In this document: one piece after another, positions 1-9,584 of the stretch | Layout: each line of letters begins with the position of its first letter | Position numbering within the stretch: the stretch's first letter is position 1 | NCBI GenBank assembly: GCA_003665825.1 | Contig: QPFY01000003.1 | Coordinates: 1,116,001 to 1,180,000, forward strand | Origin: Microbotryum silenes-acaulis | Taxonomy: Eukaryota; Basidiomycota; Microbotryomycetes; Microbotryales; Microbotryaceae | Length of the DNA: 64,000 nucleotides | Direction: 5' to 3' | Position numbers and translations under genes: made by a program | The notes under the pieces: generated by a model | The model's database searches: none | What the model saw: the letters and a program-made list of their open reading frames with translations, nothing else | What the model was told of the DNA's origin: nothing

Positions 1-3000
1 ACCTAAAGGTACTCACTCGGCCCCTCGCATCTCCCATACCTCATTGGGTTTGAACCAAATAGAAGGGCGTAAACCAGCGGCCTCTATCTCGGAAGGTTTC
101 GAGCGGCTCGTGAAGTCCCCGTCCGGTGCATACTTGACGTTTAGACCTAGTACGAGAATCCCAATTAGTCCCTTCAGTGGCCATCTTATCGCGCGCGAGA
201 CAAGGCCTGGTGCGAATGCTCACCTTTATAAAAGTCATCTGTGAACCCCGACATGCATTTACACACAGCTTGGATCTGCCCCGACTCGGGATCATACACA
301 CCAAGGAGGATCGGACTCCACCACTGCGCTTTCCGGCCGTTACCATGCCAAGCGCCTATGGGTATGAGGTCAAGCGAGTCCCCCAGGTCATCCAAGTAGT
401 CCTTCTTGACCTTGAGCCATGAATCGGCTCGCTTGTCGGGCTCGTAGGTCGCGGGTAGGATCTTTCGTCGACGACCTTGGTCTTTGACCGGCGAGTGGGT
501 AGAGGTCGCTTTGGTTGTCGATAGTGGAGTCGAGGGCGGCGGTGAGTCGAGCTCACTCTCACTCTTCTCTCCAGCTTCTCCTTCATCCGAATAGTCCCCA
601 AGATCTGGGTCCACTTCATTTTCCGGGTCTTCTTCCAGCTCGGCTTCGTCCAACAGCTGCAGTGTAGGCAAGCGATCAGCAGGCCTGTGGACCCCCATCA
701 AACCGGCCAAGACCTACCTTGACCATGATACCTTCGGCCCTCATTTTCAACGCTTCTTGGAAGAACGCTTGGACTTTGACGTTGTCGTTGTCCATACAGG
801 AGGGGACGAGCTCCCACTTGGCGTAACGTGGATCGGTGGGCCGAAGCGGGGAGAAGCGCTCGTACAGGAGATGGCGACGTTGGCGGAACGACTTATTGAG
901 GAGGGACTGTGGGTTCGATCAAGGTCTCCGCATGAGGTTAGGAGAACGCTGCACGTGACCTCGATTCGACCCACCTCTCCATTGAGAAACATCAAGTCGA
1001 AGCCTAAGAAATGGTTGAAGGCAAGTCAGCGCTCATTTCGTTCAAAGGTCCCTAAACTCATGAGCTCGGATTCGCACCAAAGATACCGACCCGGACCTTG
1101 ATATCGCCCATCTGCACGTCCTTTTTGGATCGATATGAAAGTTCCTGGAACGTCTTGAACTCTGAAGTTTGCGGATCAATAGCGACAATCTCACAATCGA
1201 GAATGAAATTCTCCAGAGGAAGTCCCCGCGCCGTCTCTCGGTGGACGAGCGAAGCAAGCGTCGGAGCGATGTCGGGGTACTTGTCGCTCATGTCCTCAAG
1301 ATGACGACTGAAGCATCGGATCCAGATGCGCGTCTGGTCCGCGTTAGCTTCGGGTGGATCGTACCATTTTCCTCGACTGTTGTCACTCAACCCGCTTGGT
1401 TCGACCGTAGAGACGTGGATCTGACCACGCTGCCCATCGAGTTTGGCTTCGCTGACGAACGGTCGCGATCCCAATCGGCTGTAGATCTCGGACAGGCCGC
1501 GGGTGATGGACCCGAGCATCGGTTCCAGAGGCGTTCCGACGGCTATGGGAACGCGTATTTCTAGCAGTGCAATACCATAATCGAGCAACGCCGCCACAAC
1601 ATGCCCATAATCGGGATGCCTCGCCCACACCTTCCTCACGATGGCCTCGGCTCGATCGAGTCGTTCCTCCAGCAAGCGCTCCTTGTCGCCCTTGACCTTT
1701 TCTTTCGTCTTGCCCGCTCCTTTCTTCGCATCGACCTCATCTGTCACGTCTTGGCGCTCTCTCTTAAAGATGTAGAAATCGTCCGATACTGGTTGTTCCC
1801 CCCCTTTGCGCGAAAGACAAAACGCCTTGGCGAGCGCAGTGATGATGGTCAATCGCACGGCGCCGATCCTCAAGTTGCCGACGAGCGTTCGGATGAGGTA
1901 TCGCGCTTCTTCGCCCTGGGCCGAGACGAGAAGTCGCTTCACGATCGAGGTCTTCCTCTGGAGCGATCCGGATCCTTTCAGTCGAGCGATAATGTGGAGC
2001 TGCGCAAACAACGAATGACAGACCAGTGGTGGAGGCGGGACGAGTAGTCGGACCGATTTTTTCATTTCGTATGCCACATCGCCTGTTCGCGAAACATGAC
2101 TTATCAGATTCAGAGGCAAGGCATGAGTGAGGAGCTCTCCTTTAAGTTACCAGGATCTCCGAGCTTGTTGAGCTGTCGTAAAGCTTGAGGAGTCAAGCCC
2201 GACGTCTCCTTGAACGCCTTGCTCAGCACCTGGGGGCCGACCCCCAGCTCCAGATCACGCTCATGGGCGGGTCCAACACGATTTGAGCACAGATAGACGA
2301 CACTCTGGAGCGACTCTGGGTCGAGCTCGATGGCGACCCGGAACAGATTGGTCAAGACGCGGGAGATGAAGAGGCGAGATTTGGTGGTCGAGATGAGAGC
2401 GAACGCGGCGGCCAAGTACAAGTAGGGCATCCTGCCCGCGGGCCAGGATGATGTGTCGACATGAGAGGAGGGTTCAAACGTAAAAAGGGAGGTGTCGAGT
2501 GGGAGAAGTGCGCCGGTCGGCCCGGTGGAAGCTCCTAACAGGGTCTTTGACGACGAGGCTAAAGCTTTGCCGGGCGACGCAAGAAACGAGAACGCGTCCG
2601 GTTTGGAGGTCAATGAAGTGACTGGGTTTTTATATTCGTCTTTGACTTTGCCCAGGGCCACGGCTGATTTTTGGGTCGGCGATTGGAAGACAGGCGCGAT
2701 CGGGGTCGAGAGTGACTTCGCAGGCAGCTTAGAGGTTGAGGCTGGCGCATACCCAGTAATGACGATGTCGTCGTCGTCCTCTCCTTCTTCGCCATCATCG
2801 TCGTCTTCGTCAACCAAACTGATCGTTTCGGTCTCGCTCTTGGCCGAGACGGTCCTCTGACGAGGCAGGCGCGACGATGACGGTTCCCCGGCCGTGCTCA
2901 ATGTGGAGCTCACTCCACTGGTGTCGCCCATTCGAGTCGCGTTGCCGACACCAGCTGCTGCTGCTGCTGTAAAAGCCTTGCCAAAGTGGCGCTCGTGGAA

Positions 3001-3258
3001 CTTGACGGTATCCAATGAAGTGCCTTCACTCCGCGCCAGCTTCCTCGCGAGCTCTGCATCGGCTTGCTCCTGTTGAACCCGTCGCTGCCGTTCGAGATCG
3101 AGCGTGACGTCGTCGTTGTCGTCATCGTTGTCGATGTCGTCGGATGCCAGGTCCAGGGACAGAGGTGCAGCCACACGAGGAGAAAGGGTGCCGAACTTGA
3201 GCTTCTTCTGTATCGGTGCAACGCCCGTCGTGGCACCGCTATCCGTACGCTTGGGCAT
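1..3258 (-). CDS. CDC9: ATP-dependent DNA ligase I, C-terminus cut by window edge
   Basis: Seals nicks in nuclear DNA during Okazaki-fragment joining and excision repair. Exons read 2151-3258, 1078-2082, 975-1003, 718-906, 224-656 and 17-146; they join in frame to 964 codons plus two bases. The next intron starts at 16 and the last exon lies outside the window. Residues 1-about 250 are a disordered, Ser/Asp-rich N-terminus. A DNA-binding domain follows (GVGPQVLSKAF, then LLVPPPPLV). The adenylation domain has the nucleotidyl lysine in EAKLDGQR near residue 583, then GFDLMFLNGE, EGIMVK and SWLKVKKDY. The OB-fold domain reaches VWEMRGA. This order matches eukaryotic LIG1/Cdc9. About 69 extra residues (bases 450-656) split the adenylation domain between EGIMVK and the TYEP segment. 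The start is the first ATG before the acidic tail and is divergent from the glutamine-synthetase-type gene. Confidence 0.95.
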
Positions 3259-3492
3259 CGAGACCGTCGACGGTCGGAAATATGAAGCCAGCGCTCGATC
3301 GCGTCAAGTCAAAATGGCCGCTCGGGCGACCGGCGCCTGCGGCCGACCGGCCGGCTGACGTGGACTTGGGTGGTCCGTGCGAGCTCATCGGGACGGCAGG
3401 CCAGGCGGGAGCATCTCCCCCTCATCTCCGCCAGTCCCCATCTCGCTTCGTCGAGCACCTCGGAAACAACACCCGCCCGACCTACTCTGACC
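3259..3492. promoter_or_regulatory. shared divergent promoter region (ligase / GS-type gene)
   Basis: Only 234 bases separate the start codons of the DNA ligase gene (minus) and the glutamine-synthetase-family gene (plus), so both promoters and both 5' leaders must lie here. I see GC-rich sequence with repeated CGGCCG/GCCGGCC-like blocks around 3328-3358 and no clear TATA box. Its role as a bidirectional promoter is inferred from gene layout only. Confidence 0.5.
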
Positions 3493-5457
3493 ATGGCACC
3501 GGCAACGATTCAAGAATTGACCAAGCTGCTCGCTGACGACACCAAGGTGCAGGTGTGCGCCGTCGACGCGGACGGGGTGTTGAGGGGCAAGATCATGGCC
3601 AAGGACAAGTTCCTCTCCGCCGCGGTCGATGGTTTCGGTTTCTGCTCCGTCGTCATGGGCTGGGACATGCATGACCAGGCCTACGCCAAGGAGCTCAAGA
3701 TCTCCAACCTCGCCAACGGGTACCGCGATCTGATCGCTCGCATCGACCTCGACACTTATCGCCGTACCCCGACCACGCCTTCGTTGCCCTTCTTCCTCAT
3801 CACCTTCATCGAACCGACCACGAACGAGACCCTTTGTGCGTGCCCTCGGGGCCTGTTGCAACGCATCAACGATCAGATTGAAGCCGAGGGCTATTCCGCC
3901 TATGCCGGTGCAGAGGTCAGTCATCCCTCGTCATCTGCGGTCGGTCGGTCGGTCACGAGACCGGCGCCGTTATCATCCCACGAACGAGAGCTTCAAAACT
4001 GACCGATAGCAAACCTGCTTTGCTCGTCCGCGACTGTTCCTTGCATCGATCTCAACCCCGGCCAGTACGAGTACTTCCAATTCAGAGAAACACCCGTAGT
4101 AAGTAGACCAAACGGGATCTTCTAGATTTTTGAACTGTCCCCATTGCTGACGTCCCACCCACCTTCCCCACGTCCCTCATCCCTTCCCCCCACGCGCGCG
4201 CAGTCGGTCGCAGCCAAGGACTTCAAGAACCTCGAACCCCTGACCAGCGGCATGCATGGCTACTCGATGCTCCGCCCCGAACTCAACAGCGAGTACTTCC
4301 ATGACATCTGGGACAACTGCGCCAAGTTTGGCATTCCCATCGAAGGTGAACTTCCTCAGGGCTGCTGTTGATGGTTTTGGCGAATTCTTCTCACTGATGT
4401 CCACGATGACTATCCAAAGGGCACCACACCGAGACAGGTAGGTGCCGCTACAGCGCAGATTGGTCCAGTATAGAATACGAATATTGAAACCTTTTCATCT
4501 CAAAGGTCCCGGTGTATTCGAGTCGGCCTTGGCGTACCAACCTGCGCTGCGCATGGCCGACAACGCGACTCTCTTCAAATGGGTTGCCAAGACGACCGGC
4601 CTTAAGTACGGCATCATGCCCACCTTCATGGCCAAGCCGTACGCCGACCAGCCGGGATGCTCCGGTCATGTCCACATCTCGTTGCGTGACAAGTCGGGCA
4701 AGAACGTCCTTGCTGTCGAAGAGAGCGAGATCAAGGACGGGAGGGCGGATGCCAAGTTTGAGGATACGAAGCGTATCAGCAAGACGGCTGAGCACTTCTT
4801 GGCCGGCGTGCTTTTGGGTTTACCCGATATTGTGAGTCGAGCGCTCCAAGGGTTAGAAAGGAGAAAGACACCCGCTAAACTACTGGTCTCTCCGCCCACC
4901 AGATGCCCCTCCTCGTCCCAACCGTGAACGGCTACAAGCGCCTCGTCGAATCCTTCTGGGCCCCTACGCGCGTCATGTACGCCTACGAGAACCGCATCGC
5001 CTCCGTGCGCATCATTTCCCCTCCTCTCGCTTCCCCTTCGGCAACGCGTCTCGAGATCCGCGTCCCAGGAGCGGATATGAACCCTCATTTGACCTTCTCC
5101 GCCATCCTTGCGCTAGGTCTGCACGGTATCAAGGAGAAACTCGAATTGACGATCCCTCCCATCGATACGAGTAAAGGTGGGGCAGCGTCGATTCAGAGCT
5201 TCGCGAGGTTGCCGAGGAGTTTGGCGAGTGCGACGGAGAATATGAAGGCGACGGATTCGATGGCGAGGAAGGTGTTGGGGGATGACTTTGTGGACCATTT
5301 TGCTGGGACGAGGGTGAGTTGGTATTGAATTGAACGGCTGTTGTGATAAGAGCTCTACTGACCTATACCTGAGTTGTCCTTGTAGGAAAACGAGACGGAT
5401 CTGTTCAACGCCACCGTGACGGATTGGGAGCTGAAGCGCTACTTCGAGTTGGCTTAG
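3493..5457 (+). CDS. glutamine synthetase family (GS-I / FluG C-terminal type) ligase
   Basis: Predicted ATP-dependent glutamate-amine ligase of the prokaryotic-like GS-I class found in fungi. The substrate may be ammonia or a polyamine, and the sequence does not settle this. Seven exons (3493-3915, 4066-4098, 4204-4345, 4420-4437, 4506-4831, 4903-5313, 5386-5457) give 474 residues, a normal family length. The N-terminal beta-grasp part contains AVDADGVLRGK. The catalytic part has EGHHTETGPGVFESAL (glutamate/metal ligands), GCSGHVHISL (ATP-site histidines) and LEIRVPGADMNPHL (arginine loop), ending in ENETDLFNATVTDWELKRY. Exon 2 is 33 nt and exon 4 only 18 nt; the 18-nt exon supplies HHTET of the signature. 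It is not the short eukaryotic GS-II enzyme. Convergent with the dehydrogenase gene downstream. Confidence 0.9.
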
Positions 5458-5738
5458 TTCTCTTCGTGTAATCTTATCACGCGGATGGCGCTTCAATACC
5501 ATGTGCGCAAAAAGCGAATTACTTGAAAGACACAAGCTGTATTACATCGCTCCGAGAAGAATTTGCCCCCCCCCCATGATCAAAGAAACCACATTCCATC
5601 ACCGTGTATGACCCAAACCGCTCAGTAGTCACCAATCATCATCTTGATGATCATTTTGCCATCTGAATGGAAAATTAACCAGGTGTGGTGTCAGCGTCAC
5701 CACCCCGTAGAATTACTCTCTCAACCACGGTCCCCAGA

Positions 5739-7380
5739 CTAACCCTTATCAACGCCCTTGATGAGTTCCTCGAACGCCTGATTCACATCACTCAACTTGT
5801 GTCTTGTCGTCACGAGCTTCTCCACACCGGGTAACCGACCCGCACCGAACAACGCAAGCGCATCGGGGTAAGTATTGACGTAACGGAAGACGCCGAGGAG
5901 ATCGACTTCTCGGAAGGCGGCGGCGGAAACGGGGAGGGTCGCGTTGGGGGTTCCCATGCCGATGTAGACGACTTTGCCTCCCGGTCGGGCAGCCTGGAAC
6001 GGTCGAAATAATGTCAACGGTCAGAGCTGTGCTTTTCTTGAATCACGACTGGCTAGATTCTCACGTGAACGGCGGCTTGCATGCACGTCTCGACACCGGT
6101 GCATTCGAGCACAACATCGAATCCATCCGAATCGGGGACCGAGTACTTTGCCAACACATCATCAGCCATCGCCTTGGCTTGTTCCAAAGACTGCGTCGAG
6201 TTTTCCGGTCGAGCCGTTCGAGGCAAAATGTGACCGGCGTTAGCGAATCCTTCTTGGACGGAGAAGTTAACGCGGGCTTCGTTGATGTCGACGACGACAA
6301 GGTGGGTCGCACCGTGGGCCTTTGCGACGGCGAGAGCGAGGATACCGACGGCTCCAGCACCGAGGACGAGAACGCTCTGGCCGGCGGAGATGTTGGCCCT
6401 TCGGGAGGCGTGAAGAACCACTGAAAGAGGCTCGACCAAGGCAGCGGCCTCGTAAGAGCACGCATCGGGGAGCTTGTGGAGGTTCCTCGCGGGGTGGTTG
6501 AGAAAAGTCTGAAGGGATCCGTCGGCGTGAGGGTAGACCTTGGCGGAAGAATTGAAGCGCACTTTGGAGAGAAGATGTGCGGACGAAGTCAGCTCGGTCT
6601 TCGATATTCAGTGCACATGTTTAGTCAGAAGACTCACTCTTGCCGCAGAGGTTGTATCGTCCACTCTTGCAAAGCCTGCATTGACCGCAGTAAACACCGG
6701 CCTCGATCGCCACTCGGTCACCGACAGCCACCGACGTTACGCCCTCACCGACAGCGGTCTAAAAGGAGGTTGGACAGGATTCAAGAACTGTAAGTAATCT
6801 TTTAAGTCTCTTACTGTCACGAGAATCTGAAACCAACTTACGACGACACCAGCAGACTCGTGGCCGAGCGCCATGGGGTGACTGGATGAGTTGATCAGGC
6901 CGTCGAACCGTGTCAGCGAAAAGTCCGAAACGTGGGGGGGGCTTGGAAGGCTCTGCCGAAGGTAGTTCCAGTGACGCACCGAAGCTTGAAGTCACCGACG
7001 GCACCATGAATGTAGTAGTGCATATCTGTACAAGAGTGCAGAGAAAGGGTCCGATGAGAGTGCCAAAAATTGAGGCTCAGCTTCCGGGCGAGATCCTCAA
7101 CCACGCTTGAACCATTGCCCTAGCCATCTATGCTGACCTGATCCACAGAGACCAGTGGCCCTGACGGCGACCTGTGCTTCTCCAGCAACGGGCGCAACGA
7201 CCTCACGCTCGGTCTGTGAGACAACGATGTGCGGAGTGAGCGCTTCGATTTCGGAAGTGGCCCCTCGGCGACGTGGGGCAGATCGACCGGGCGAAAGCAG
7301 TCGAACGAGACCAAACGTACAAGGCGCAGATCCTTGGGGCCATGCAAGACAGCAGCGTAATTGACTGGTGCGGAAGACAT
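5739..7380 (-). CDS. zinc-dependent polyol dehydrogenase (sorbitol/xylitol dehydrogenase type)
   Basis: Medium-chain NAD(P)-dependent dehydrogenase that oxidises a polyol such as sorbitol, xylitol or L-iditol at C2 to the ketose. The start at 7380 gives MSSAPVNYAAVLHG. After splicing the order is EAQVAVRATGLCGSDMHYY (catalytic Zn cysteine), HPMALGHESAGVV (His/Glu ligands), CGQCRLCKSGRYNLC (four structural-zinc cysteines), VEPLSVVLHA and the Rossmann GxGxxG in VLVLGAGAVGILAL. An Asp in VVVDINEARV favours NAD over NADP. It ends at GVDKG with stop 5739-5741. I count about six introns, including a small exon encoding DMHYYIHGAVGDFK around 6980-7030. The family match is strong. The precise polyol (sorbitol, xylitol or L-arabinitol) cannot be chosen from sequence. 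Confidence 0.9.
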
Positions 7381-7657
7381 GGCTGATTTCGTATGGATTT
7401 GCGAAGCGGTGATGTGGTGGGAGAGGGCAGGAGAGCGAGAGCGACGAGAGGTCCGGCGCGGGGGGGTGGTGCAGTAAGTTCCGCAAATCGTGAGAAATCC
7501 CGCCGCGGGGTGGAAAAGCGGGCCGCCTTTGCCGCCGCGGGGTGAGACATCACGTGAATCTCGGCTACCGGCGGGTTCGGAGTGGGAGTCGAGTGCCTTG
7601 CGCCGGGGATTCGCAGAATGGTTTACAACACGTGGTCTAGAATACAAGTAAAACCGA

Positions 7658-8480
7658 TCATTTAAATCGGGCGCCTCGCATCAAAACCAACTCGGTCCCA
7701 TTCTGCACCATCTGCGAGAGCCTTTCCGATATCGGCAGGCACGTGTCATCGTTCATCGAGCTGGCCAGCGTGAGCCGCTTCGTGCCATCGGTCGTAGTAT
7801 TGTTGACATTCGCCACATCGAACATCCGTGCCATTTGATCGATTGCTTTGCCGCCGGTGCTTTCCTTGCCCAGCCAGACCTCCTTGGTCGATGCGACTGT
7901 TCGCTCCTCGCCTTCGCAGAACCGCACGGTGAGATAGAGCCTATCCTCCATCTTGAGGCGCTTGGCGGTGGCATCGATGGGCTGAGCCCGTTGCTTGAGT
8001 TTCATCAGTGCGATGACAGGTGATAAGGGCTTGGTAAGTGCCGACTTGACAGCAGCTGATGGCTTCGTCGGTGGCGCCGTTAACATGGAGACCTGACGAA
8101 GCGCACAGCCACGAACGATCAGTAGTCCATCGGGTGTCTCAATCATCGCTCGAGGGTTGAATGTGACTCGCCCCAAAATTGCGCTCAATTATCTCCTTAG
8201 CTTGTGTCGACCGGGCGTGTTGGTCTTGCTTCATCTGATCGCGTTCAAACGCGTGATGTTGCGGAGCCGGCAGAAGATCCTCAAACTTGTCCGCGAAACG
8301 TTTTCCGTCCTGCACGTTGTCCGTAGTCGTCCTGGCGATGTCTGAGCACCCATGCTGGGCAGGTGGGGCATGCGGCCCGCAGAAGACGAGGGTGCAGCCT
8401 GCGCACCGGATAGGGAGGAGGTCGAGCGTGCGACATGCCTCGAGGGAGCAATGCACGTCGATGGCGTACGAGTCGGTCAT
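7658..8480 (-). CDS. AN1-type zinc finger protein, Cuz1/ZFAND1-like
   Basis: The Cuz1/ZFAND1 family links the proteasome and Cdc48/p97 and helps clear arsenite-induced damage and stress granules. The start chosen at 8480 gives MTDSYAIDVHC, directly before one AN1 finger (CSLEACRTLDLLPIRCAGC, then FCGPHAPPAQHGC), as in yeast Cuz1 where the finger is at the N-terminus. A second part (stop 7658) has PLSPVIALMKLKQRAQPID and a ubiquitin-like segment with EDRLYLTVRF and KEVWLGKESTGGKAIDQMA, matching the family's C-terminus. The two parts are in different frames. They meet between about 8180 and 8090 (ERNFG, then VSMLTAPP), where an acceptor CAG is clear but no canonical in-phase GT donor is. A GC-AG intron or a frameshift are both possible. 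An upstream in-frame ATG at 8564 would add 28 residues and looks less likely. Confidence 0.75.
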
Positions 8481-8749
8481 GCTGCCCCGTGGTGCATCGG
8501 AGGGTTTCCAAAGTTTGGCCTTTTGGCAGCGATGTGAGTCGACGCGGATGATGTTGCGAAGCACACTACTGCGACGGTGCGGATATGGAGGCGAAATGGG
8601 CGCGCCGGAAGTGCCTGCACTTCGCTACATTACCGCTTTGTATGCTTTCGACGACCAGACTTGGTTCGGTCCCCCGTTACTCTTGGCAGGTGCTCTCTGA
8701 CTCGACAGATTCCGCTATAGCTCGGTAACAAATAGGAGCTAATCCATGT
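8481..8749. other. upstream region of AN1 gene
   Basis: About 270 bases between the AN1-gene start and the left border of the repeat island. I see no gene. It should contain the AN1-gene promoter, so the transposon island sits right behind that promoter. Confidence 0.35.
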
Positions 8750-8759
8750 TATCGGGGCC

Positions 8760-8777
8760 CAGGGTTCCCCATTAGAT
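8760..8777 (+). repeat. left terminal inverted repeat
   Basis: Eighteen bases starting CAGGGTTCCCCATTAGAT. It equals the reverse complement of 13949-13966 except for one base (C for T at the tenth position). The following 35 bases are rich in AGATA/TATCT words, as at the right end. Confidence 0.8.
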
Positions 8778-8819
8778 AAGATAATCTCGCAGATACATAT
8801 TAGATATCTACTAGGGCTC

Positions 8820-9050
8820 GGGGGGGGCGCTCCGCGCCCACCTCCCTGCGTAAATGAACGTCGTTGCGAGCTCCGCCCGCACCTCCCGGACCGTGGGGGG
8901 GGGAGGGGGAGGGGGAAAGATCGGCGCGCGCGCGGCTGAGAACCTTATTTAGTTGCGCATTATTTTATGAAGATGTAGATCTAAAAAAATTAACGCGCCC
9001 CCAGAGGGGGCGACGGGTCCCTGAACCTCTGACGGAGTAATACCGACTGA
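8820..9050. repeat. G-run-rich subterminal segment of the repeat island
   Basis: Contains runs of seven to nine G (8820-8827 and about 8896-8919, the latter several G-runs separated by single A), followed by a CG-alternating stretch near 8926-8937 and an AT-rich stretch near 8945-8990. There is no reading frame of note. The spacing of G-runs would suit a G-quadruplex on the plus strand. Confidence 0.5.
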
Positions 9051-9584
9051 CAACGTCAGCTAGTATTACTAAGAACGTGCCATGGATCGGGTATGTAGCA
9101 CCAAATTCCCGAGTCAGTTCGGTTCACATGAATGAGGCGTGTAAATGTGCCAAACGTTAATGAACATTGCAGACAACGAGATCGAGCCAGAGCCGGGGTG
9201 TAAATGCATAAGTTGAGATCACTCGACATCGCCCATGTCACAGTCCGCGTCTGGACGAGTTTGTGTTCGCATGTGGTCGTCAGCGTTGGGGACCCACATC
9301 GCGCGTTCACCGAAGTCAGCTATAAGAAGTGGTTTCAGTTGACGTTGAGAGTTCGGGACTTCCGGGAGCGACTTGGGCGCGACCTGGCTAGGCGTGGTGA
9401 ATGTGTCCACCGCTGAGAGACATGGGAATCAAATGGCATGGAGTGTCAGTATTCCCCCACAGATCTTTCACAGTGGGAAGAGCGTTGCAACCCACGATTA
9501 GATGTCTTTTTGTCGTTGGCCTAAACGGTATCTGCTTGGTCGAGAAACTCGTCCTTGATGCGCCCAAGGCTGTGAGATACCTCG

